From Zetaproteobacteria bacterium (GTDB taxonomy: Bacteria; Pseudomonadota; Alphaproteobacteria; Micavibrionales; Micavibrionaceae): DNA of 39,042 nt. The DNA lies in the NCBI GenBank assembly GCA_002747015.1, contig NVXI01000003.1:296125-335166 (forward strand), in the 5' to 3' direction. Shown piece by piece: positions 33,381 to 39,042 of this stretch (positions within the stretch are counted from its first letter, which is position 1; every line of letters begins with the position of its first letter). The position numbers and the translations under genes are program-made. The notes under the pieces are model-generated. The model searched no databases, was not told the DNA's origin, and worked only from the letters and a program-made list of their open reading frames with translations.

Positions 33381-34355
33381 ATGCCCCGTAAACAAAACAC
33401 ACTACAAAAACTGGTGAATAGCCAGACTTCCTCTAAGCCCGACAAGGCAACTAGCATGTCGGAGTTCATTCGCAGAATGGCCAATCACCCCGACTTCAAA
33501 ATAGCAGCCGGGGCGGTTCAAAACAGAGCAGAACAGGAATTTGATCAGCATAAAGGCGCAGAGCTGCAACGCCTGATCATGGAATATGAGGATATCGATC
33601 AGCAACACCGAACATCCAAAACCCGACTTGAACAGCTCGATACCCAAATACTCAATACCCCGGAGCGCATCAAGACCACATCACAAAATAGCGATGCGCC
33701 GCAAAAAATCGTGCGATTTCGAGACTGGCAGTTGAATGATCAATTTGCCAGTTTTTATTTACTGCCGGCAATCGTTGTTATCTTGGTTATGGGCGCGAGT
33801 AACGTCTACGCCAACTTGATAGCTTCCGGCCAACCGGTCTTTATCGATAATTACTGGCTGGCGATCTCGCTATCCATGCTCATGCCAGCGGCCTCTTTAT
33901 CGCTCAAATTCACCCATCACATTTTTGAGAGTTACCGTGCCAGAAAAATATTCTCTCGAAGCATCTACGGCACAACACTCACCGCACTTCTCGCATGGAG
34001 CGTTTTGTTCGCCATGAACTTTGACGGCGTGGGTGGTGAGATCAATTGGGACGATTTGGGAGAAAGTAACAACACCGGCACAGCTTTGGTGTGGTTGCAA
34101 CTTATCGCGGAAATTTTGATTGGCGGAGCGCTATCCATCGCCTTAACCGACAAGATTGCCAAATACTTCCCTGACAATGACAGCGAAAATCCCGAATGGC
34201 GCAGCATCGACGCAGCGCTAAAGCGCCACAAAACATCCCACAGTCAATTAAGCAAACAGCGCGGTAAAAGCCACGAAGGGGTTACTGCACTGAGTTCAGC
34301 GCGTGAGGCTTTTGTCTCCGATCAGGTCAGCATTTTGATCAAACAAAACGGATAG
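33381..34355 (+). CDS. Four-helix membrane protein of unknown family
   Basis: A 324-aa protein. A hydrophilic N-terminal region (1-115) includes a coiled coil near 60-95. Four hydrophobic segments follow at about 134-157, 166-186, 202-222 and 240-262; the C-terminal 60 residues are charged and soluble. I recognise no domain. It is the second gene of an operon running towards the coupling ATPase. A partial SD (AGGAGG) overlaps a hairpin. Confidence 0.75.
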   Translation: MPRKQNTLQKLVNSQTSSKPDKATSMSEFIRRMANHPDFKIAAGAVQNRAEQEFDQHKGAELQRLIMEYEDIDQQHRTSKTRLEQLDTQILNTPERIKTTSQNSDAPQKIVRFRDWQLNDQFASFYLLPAIVVILVMGASNVYANLIASGQPVFIDNYWLAISLSMLMPAASLSLKFTHHIFESYRARKIFSRSIYGTTLTALLAWSVLFAMNFDGVGGEINWDDLGESNNTGTALVWLQLIAEILIGGALSIALTDKIAKYFPDNDSENPEWRSIDAALKRHKTSHSQLSKQRGKSHEGVTALSSAREAFVSDQVSILIKQNG

Positions 34356-34398
34356 ACAGCGCGTTAAACCCATATTAACCCAACCGGAGATATTCCTT

Positions 34399-35706
34399 AT
34401 GTATAAAAAATACTTACTCACTGTGGCTGTGATCGTCACGCTCTATTGTCCATCCAGTTTCGCCCGTGAAATGGTGATTGCCTTTTCGCCGTTTCAATCA
34501 CCGGAAAACGCGATGCGGCAAGCCAAATCTACCCTGAAATTTCTCACTTCACTGGAACCGGGTGATAGCGCGGTATTGATGGATGGATATCACCTGAAAA
34601 CCCTCGGCAGTTTTGTGGTGCCGAAAGGGTCGGCTTATCGCAGCCCCAAAGCCCGTCTGGGTGCCAATCGAGCAGCAGTCGGTGCATTGATACGTTTTGC
34701 CAAACAAGCACAGAATATTCGCGGTCAAAATGCGCCATCCGTCAAAGGTGCGCTACGTTTGCCACAGCTTTTACGCACTATTGCCGAAAATGAGCAACCA
34801 GCAAGGGCGTTAGACATCATCGTTCTTGGCTCGCCATTATATGATGATCCAAAAGAGCGTGGATTTTCTATGGCGGGTGGGGTATTTCCTTCCGATGGGC
34901 ATTTGAAGCGTTCACGCGCCGATACCCCTTTTGGTGCGGCAGATAACCCCGCATTGCTGAAAAATATTCGTGTGCATCTGGGGTTTGAGAGTGAGGCAAT
35001 ATTCCCGACCGATCAACACAGCTTTTTTATACAACGTCTGTGGACGTTATTTATTGAGCGACAAGGTGGGCAGTTGGTGAGCTTTACGGGTGATCATGAG
35101 GCCTTGCTTTCACGTGTTAAGCGCAGTACATCTGCCCCTAAGCACCACTATAAAATCAAGGCGAGTGAGCGGATGGAAATGATCCATTTGCGCCGTGAAA
35201 CTGCCACGCAATCCATTTATGAGCGCCCAATCTCCACCACACCGTTATCTGCGCAGGAATTACGCCATGCAAGATCGGTGGAAATTGGTCTGACATGGCA
35301 CTGTGATAGCTGCGATCTGGATTTATACGCGCAAAGTTCGCCTGACGCACAAATTTTGTATTTTGGTCACAATCAATCCCCGGAAGGGAAACATTTTAAG
35401 GATTTCCTGCAATCGCCGCGCCGCATAAATGGTTATGAAACCATCGCCTTTTCGGTGCCAGTGGATTTGGCTGCGTTTAAGATCGGTGTCAGTTTTTATG
35501 CTGGACATGCCCCAAACGGCGTACAGGGTGAATTACGTCTATCGGTTAATGGAAAAACATTCGCTCAACCTTTCCACATACCTGCCACTGATGGCAATAA
35601 AGGCATCGGTATGGTTCACGCTTTCCGTTCAGGACAATCGGCCAATGCCAATATCCTCATGATCAACCCATTGCTTGTAACGAAAAACCATAATGGGGGG
35701 TCGTGA
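34399..35706 (+). CDS. Secreted protein of unknown function
   Basis: A 435-aa exported protein with a signal peptide ending SSFA (cut before REMVIAF). The N-terminal half (about 25-240) has a Rossmann-like alternation with VIAFSPFQSP and DIIVLGSPLYDDP, which recalls von Willebrand A folds but lacks a clear MIDAS. The C-terminal part (about 290-420: VEIGLTWHCDSCDLDLYAQS...YFGHNQ, then a jelly-roll-like strand set) resembles the YfaP/DUF2135-type beta domain. Two Cys in CDSC may bind metal or form a disulfide. A periplasmic protein in the transport operon, role unknown. Confidence 0.65.
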   Translation: MYKKYLLTVAVIVTLYCPSSFAREMVIAFSPFQSPENAMRQAKSTLKFLTSLEPGDSAVLMDGYHLKTLGSFVVPKGSAYRSPKARLGANRAAVGALIRFAKQAQNIRGQNAPSVKGALRLPQLLRTIAENEQPARALDIIVLGSPLYDDPKERGFSMAGGVFPSDGHLKRSRADTPFGAADNPALLKNIRVHLGFESEAIFPTDQHSFFIQRLWTLFIERQGGQLVSFTGDHEALLSRVKRSTSAPKHHYKIKASERMEMIHLRRETATQSIYERPISTTPLSAQELRHARSVEIGLTWHCDSCDLDLYAQSSPDAQILYFGHNQSPEGKHFKDFLQSPRRINGYETIAFSVPVDLAAFKIGVSFYAGHAPNGVQGELRLSVNGKTFAQPFHIPATDGNKGIGMVHAFRSGQSANANILMINPLLVTKNHNGGS

Positions 35707-35927
35707 TGATGGATGCTAACTTTGAGAAACTTCTCATTCCTGGAGAATTTACATTAAAAATGCTGCTCTGGATGATTGATATGACCCCAGAGACACTCGA
35801 TGACTCAATACATTTTGCGCTGGCCTTAGGTCTTTCCCTCATTATCTGGGCGTGGAGTTTTAGGATATGCGTGGAGTTAATTAAAAAAGCGCTTGGGATT
35901 GGTCAATATCACCGTGGAGGCCAGTAG
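35706..35927 (+). CDS. 73-aa membrane protein
   Basis: A small protein with one clear helix (ALALGLSLIIWAWSF, about residues 37-55) and a second weaker segment nearer the N-terminus (FTLKMLLWMIDM). I use the ATG at 35706, overlapping the preceding stop by one base (TGATG), with GGGGGG upstream; a GTG one codon earlier is possible. It sits between the secreted protein and the coupling ATPase, with overlapping or near-contiguous coding, so it is probably part of the same module. Confidence 0.65.
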   Translation: MMDANFEKLLIPGEFTLKMLLWMIDMTPETLDDSIHFALALGLSLIIWAWSFRICVELIKKALGIGQYHRGGQ

Positions 35928-35928
35928 C

Positions 35929-37650
35929 ATGGATATTTTAGAATATGTCCAGTTTTACATATCAGCCTTTATCTCGTTTTTTATTGCGCCGTCCCATCCC
36001 TATCACGAGGCTGTGCTCTATGGCGTGATTTCCCTGCTTTTGATGTTTATGGTACGGACGTTATTTATAACTATCACCCGATCAACGGGTCTTTATCATA
36101 TTGATCATTATGCGCACTGGCCGCGCCTTCCATGGCGGTTTTTCTGGAACCTATGGATGGTCATCTACGATTGGTGGCAGGAGGTTTTTACCTTTGGTAA
36201 ACGCTCTACTGCGGGATTTACCAATGTTTTATCCATGTTCAGCCTGCTCTATAGAAAGGGCATGATCCCCTTGGGTCGTGCTTATGCCCTCGGGTTCGGG
36301 CTTCTTATGCCTGTTGGTATCAAAACCAAACGACATTTAATGATTGTCGCCATGACCGGATCAGGAAAAACAGTGTTCTTAACCTTGCTGGTTCGTTTGT
36401 GGCGGTCATCAGTTTTTTTAATTGACCCCAAAGGTAGCGTCACGCGCTCTTTATCAAGGCTATCAAAAAAGAAATGGCATATCCTTGCCCCCTATGACAA
36501 AGACATTTCAAACGCATCGTGGAATTTTTTCGATGAAATCAAGGATTTTGAAAAAAGATATGGCGCGGATTCTGTGGTTGGCTTAGTTGAAAAAATCTGT
36601 GAGGCGTTGATTATTAAATTGCCCACAGAAAACAACCCGTTCTTCCCAAGCTCCGCCAGAGGATTTGCCTCTGCCATCATTTTACATCTGCGTAGCGCCT
36701 TTCCCGAAGAAGACCACAATCCCGTTTTTATGTATCAGTTGATTACGCGCGGTTACTGGCATAAAAGCAGCAATGCCAAAATTGCCTTTGATTTACTGCT
36801 CGATGATATGCTGGGCAGCACCGCGTATAACGGTGCAATTGCCAGTCGCGTCACCGCGATTGCCGATGCAGGGGAAACAACGCGGGGCAATGTGCTCTCA
36901 ACCTTGCGTGATCAGATAAAATGGCTGTCTTTGCCAGAAGTTGCCCCCCTGATCACCTCTTCGAGCTTTTTGTGCTCTGAGTTAAAATACCGTGATGATA
37001 TCGTGGTGAGCTTGGCCGCGCCTGTCAGTGACCTTCGCGGTCATCTTGCCCCGTTCTCACGGCTCTTAACCAATATCCTGAGTTATAATTTTGAACGGAT
37101 AACAGGGGCGAAAAAATATCCCTGCTTGTTTGCTGTCGATGAAATGCAAGCGCAAGGATATAATGAATATGTTGAGCAAACGGTACCGCTGATGCGTGGC
37201 CATGGGGTGCAATTTATCGGTATTGTGCAGGATTTGGAAGGCTTGAAAAAGGCCTACCCGCACAGTTGGGAAGGTTTTTTAGGCAATGCCGATGCCGTAA
37301 TCTGGATGGCATCAAACCATCTAGGTACAAATGAATACCTATCACGAGTATTAGGAAAAACCACCAGATCGCAGAAGATAAAGGGCACTTCTCGCCGCGT
37401 CGAAAATGAGCGTGAACTCATGACCCCTGAACAAGTGGGACGATTTTTAGAAGCGGAAAAAGAAAATATCATCGTCACCCGAGCTGGAACACGTCCCCTA
37501 AAGCTCAAATTACTTAAATATTATTCCGATCTTCCAGTAACAGATTATGACTCCGATCCCGATCATGGAGAAGTTTTATTAAGACGGTTAACGCGCTTTA
37601 TCCTGGCACGTTTAAATACTGAAAATCCCAAAGAAACTAACAGCTCATAA
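35929..37650 (+). CDS. VirD4/TraG-family type IV coupling ATPase
   Basis: A 573-aa ATPase. Two hydrophobic N-terminal segments (about residues 6-30 and 33-50) anchor it in the membrane. The Walker A MTGSGKT is at 142-148, FLIDPKGSVTRSLS follows, and Walker B VDEMQ has Asp404/Glu405; FIGIVQDLEGLKKAYP and ADAVIWMASN match VirD4/TraG/TraD proteins that hand DNA or protein substrates to a type IV secretion channel. I choose 35929 because GGAGG lies eight bases upstream; the longer frame is less supported. No relaxase, VirB4 or mating-pore gene is in view. The neighbours are membrane or secreted proteins. Confidence 0.85.
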   Translation: MDILEYVQFYISAFISFFIAPSHPYHEAVLYGVISLLLMFMVRTLFITITRSTGLYHIDHYAHWPRLPWRFFWNLWMVIYDWWQEVFTFGKRSTAGFTNVLSMFSLLYRKGMIPLGRAYALGFGLLMPVGIKTKRHLMIVAMTGSGKTVFLTLLVRLWRSSVFLIDPKGSVTRSLSRLSKKKWHILAPYDKDISNASWNFFDEIKDFEKRYGADSVVGLVEKICEALIIKLPTENNPFFPSSARGFASAIILHLRSAFPEEDHNPVFMYQLITRGYWHKSSNAKIAFDLLLDDMLGSTAYNGAIASRVTAIADAGETTRGNVLSTLRDQIKWLSLPEVAPLITSSSFLCSELKYRDDIVVSLAAPVSDLRGHLAPFSRLLTNILSYNFERITGAKKYPCLFAVDEMQAQGYNEYVEQTVPLMRGHGVQFIGIVQDLEGLKKAYPHSWEGFLGNADAVIWMASNHLGTNEYLSRVLGKTTRSQKIKGTSRRVENERELMTPEQVGRFLEAEKENIIVTRAGTRPLKLKLLKYYSDLPVTDYDSDPDHGEVLLRRLTRFILARLNTENPKETNSS

Positions 37651-37725
37651 CACCGCCTGTTTCCCAAAAACACCCTGCTGATTTTCTATAATTGGCTGGG
37701 TATTTATTTAATTGGAGAAAGGTGT

Positions 37726-38295
37726 ATGAGTAAAAATAGCCATATACTAGAGGAAAATTTATTTTCTGAAAAAACAAAAGAACTGGAAAAACACATTGAA
37801 AATATTGATAAACAAATGGCAGTTCATGACCCAAAATATATTTTAAAACCAGATAAAGGTATAGAGAATAGTGTCAATAAAGCTGAACACATGAGATTAC
37901 AAGAGGAAAGAGATAAATCAGTAGAACGGTTAACCGATCATTTAGATCAGAAAACAGAACATGACAAAAATGGAAATACACAAAAACTAAAACACCATGA
38001 ATGGCTTCATGATCCCAAAGAGATGAATGATAGCAATGTTCTTACTCATGGGGATAACGGCTTAAGTATTGCGCAAGTAGAACGGTCTGATTATAACCTC
38101 CCTCTTAATGGGCAAGAGGCAAATGCGCAATTACTACTGAATAATTACGAAGAAGGCCGTTGGCAAGATGGTGGAATACACCACTATGCAGATGCGGTTG
38201 CTCATGCTGAAAATTATGCGGCGGATCATGAACAACATATTCAACATAATGAGGCAGGCTTCAAACTGGGAATGGATTACGATAATGATCTTTAA
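37726..38295 (+). CDS. Hypothetical hydrophilic element protein
   Basis: A 189-aa protein with no recognised family. The N-terminal 75 residues are charged and helical with KxxE patterns (LEKHIENIDKQM, EERDKSVERLTDHLDQK); the C-terminal half is His-, Asn- and Gln-rich with a repeating Ala/His pattern (HHYADAVAHAENYAADHEQH). It looks more A+T-rich than the genes before it. GGAGAAAGG precedes the ATG. The gap after the coupling gene (75 bases) carries one of the TGTTTCCCA motifs, suggesting separate regulation. Confidence 0.6.
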   Translation: MSKNSHILEENLFSEKTKELEKHIENIDKQMAVHDPKYILKPDKGIENSVNKAEHMRLQEERDKSVERLTDHLDQKTEHDKNGNTQKLKHHEWLHDPKEMNDSNVLTHGDNGLSIAQVERSDYNLPLNGQEANAQLLLNNYEEGRWQDGGIHHYADAVAHAENYAADHEQHIQHNEAGFKLGMDYDNDL

Positions 38296-38332
38296 ATTTG
38301 CGTAACTTGGTGTTTATTTGCTACGTTAAGGC

Positions 38333-38668
38333 ATGGTTGGTTATTTTCGTACCGAAAAAGAAATTGAAGAATCCCTGCAAGATGATGTCCGTGTTGTCAT
38401 GACAATTGAGGGCGATAAGATATATACGCGGCAGCAAAACTACCTATGGGATCTCGTTGATAAAATTACCGATAATACCGATATCGACCATCGCATTATT
38501 ACAGGAATGGCTCAAAGCTATCAGTCGAGTGAAAATTGGTTTTTTAACGAAGCTTATAGTTATGTAGTTAGCGGCCTCTATGAGCAAGAAAAGGGCGGAA
38601 TTAATGCAATTCTTGGTAAAAAACTTGCTGCTTTGAAAGAAGAACTAAAGCGCTACCGTAAAAAATGA
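38333..38668 (+). CDS. Hypothetical small element protein
   Basis: A 111-aa soluble protein, not recognised. It starts MVGYFRTEKEIEESLQDD and has a helical middle (YLWDLVDKITDNTDIDHRIITGMAQSYQ) and a basic end (EELKRYRKK). The SD is poor (TAAGG one base before ATG), so initiation is uncertain. It follows the preceding gene by 37 bases. Confidence 0.55.
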   Translation: MVGYFRTEKEIEESLQDDVRVVMTIEGDKIYTRQQNYLWDLVDKITDNTDIDHRIITGMAQSYQSSENWFFNEAYSYVVSGLYEQEKGGINAILGKKLAALKEELKRYRKK

Positions 38669-38717
38669 CATTTATTATACAATCAAATAGTTAGAGACAT
38701 TTATTGTCGTAATAATT

Positions 38718-39042
38718 TTACTTTGCATCGTTTTCCAATAACAGTTCCACTACACCATGATGTTTCATATTTTGAGCAAAGTTCAATGCTGATATACCAT
38801 CCTCATTAACTAAATTAACTTTAGCTCCCCCTTCAATAAGTAAGGAGACAACCAACTCATGACCATTTTGGCTAGCGATAATTAATGGCGATCTTGCAAT
38901 CAAATCAATTAAATCAACATCGGCTCCTTTCTCAATCAGTAAGGAAACGATTGAATTATGGCCGTTCTGACTAGCCGCCATTAATGGTGATGTACCATCC
39001 TCATTAACTAAATTAACTTTGGCTCCCCCCTCAATAAGTAAG
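38718..39042 (-). CDS. Ankyrin-repeat protein, C-terminal part
   Basis: Partial: the frame is open to the right edge, so the start is outside. Four 33-residue ankyrin repeats are at least partly visible, with patterns such as GTSPLMAASQNGHNSIVSLLIEKGADVDLID and RSPLIIASQNGHELVVSLLIEGGAKVN. The first and third visible repeats are nearly identical at DNA level (198 bases apart), pointing to recent duplication. Ankyrin proteins mediate protein contacts; in host-associated alphaproteobacteria they can be effectors, but no secretion signal is visible here. Confidence 0.9.
   Translation of the reverse strand, partial: LLIEGGAKVNLVNEDGTSPLMAASQNGHNSIVSLLIEKGADVDLIDLIARSPLIIASQNGHELVVSLLIEGGAKVNLVNEDGISALNFAQNMKHHGVVELLLENDAK

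Overview
The window reads as chromosomal DNA of an alphaproteobacterium with moderate GC (not calculated). Reasons: an NDUFA12-type complex I gene beside mlaD and a DUF2155 gene, a rlpA-dacA-like-tmk-holB-metG-tatD block in the order common in that class, PdxS/PdxT vitamin B6 synthesis, a ProXp-type deacylase, and a leaderless-looking amino-acid leader peptide of the kind known from rhizobial trpL. I cannot name the genus. About the first 31 kb is ordinary core genome; from the tRNA-Ser near 31.0 kb to the right edge it is an integrated mobile element that continues past the window.

Left part (1-12.6 kb): end of a family 5 uracil-DNA glycosylase; leuA with a Leu-rich leader peptide and possible attenuator; a Trm112-like gene; a CnoX/YbbN-type thioredoxin; a ProXp-like deacylase; two unknown small genes; tRNA-Gly(GCC); an RluA-family pseudouridine synthase; thrC; an SPFH/flotillin-like protein; pdxT and pdxS (PLP supply, close to the PLP enzyme ThrC); a two-domain glycosyltransferase; and a BaiN/HI0933-type flavoprotein.

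Middle part (12.6-31 kb): a SulP anion transporter; a small His/Cys-rich protein behind a lipoprotein; YaaA; DUF2155-MlaD-NDUFA12; RidA; a small membrane protein; a TorF-type outer-membrane barrel whose terminator loop holds four 12-bp tandem repeats; a chemoreceptor; a response regulator fused to a deaminase-fold domain that has lost both zinc cysteines; then the tatD-metG-holB-tmk-dac-rlpA-mltB-K+ channel series, all on the minus strand and largely about DNA replication and cell-wall remodelling.

Right part (31-39 kb): a large serine recombinase points at the 3' end of tRNA-Ser(UGA), and its frame runs through the tRNA into chromosomal DNA. Behind it are a small partner gene, a roughly 300-base regulatory region, a 56-aa membrane peptide, a four-helix membrane protein, a secreted protein with a signal peptide, a 73-aa membrane protein and a VirD4/TraG-type coupling ATPase, then two orphan genes and an ankyrin-repeat gene cut by the edge. 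The set from the membrane peptide to the ATPase looks like one transport module with no recognisable relaxase or pilus genes in view; it is the best candidate here for an undescribed system. Other points worth checking are the leu leader, the regulator-pseudodeaminase fusion, the recombinase/tRNA overlap, and a 28-bp inverted copy of rluA sequence in its own downstream region.
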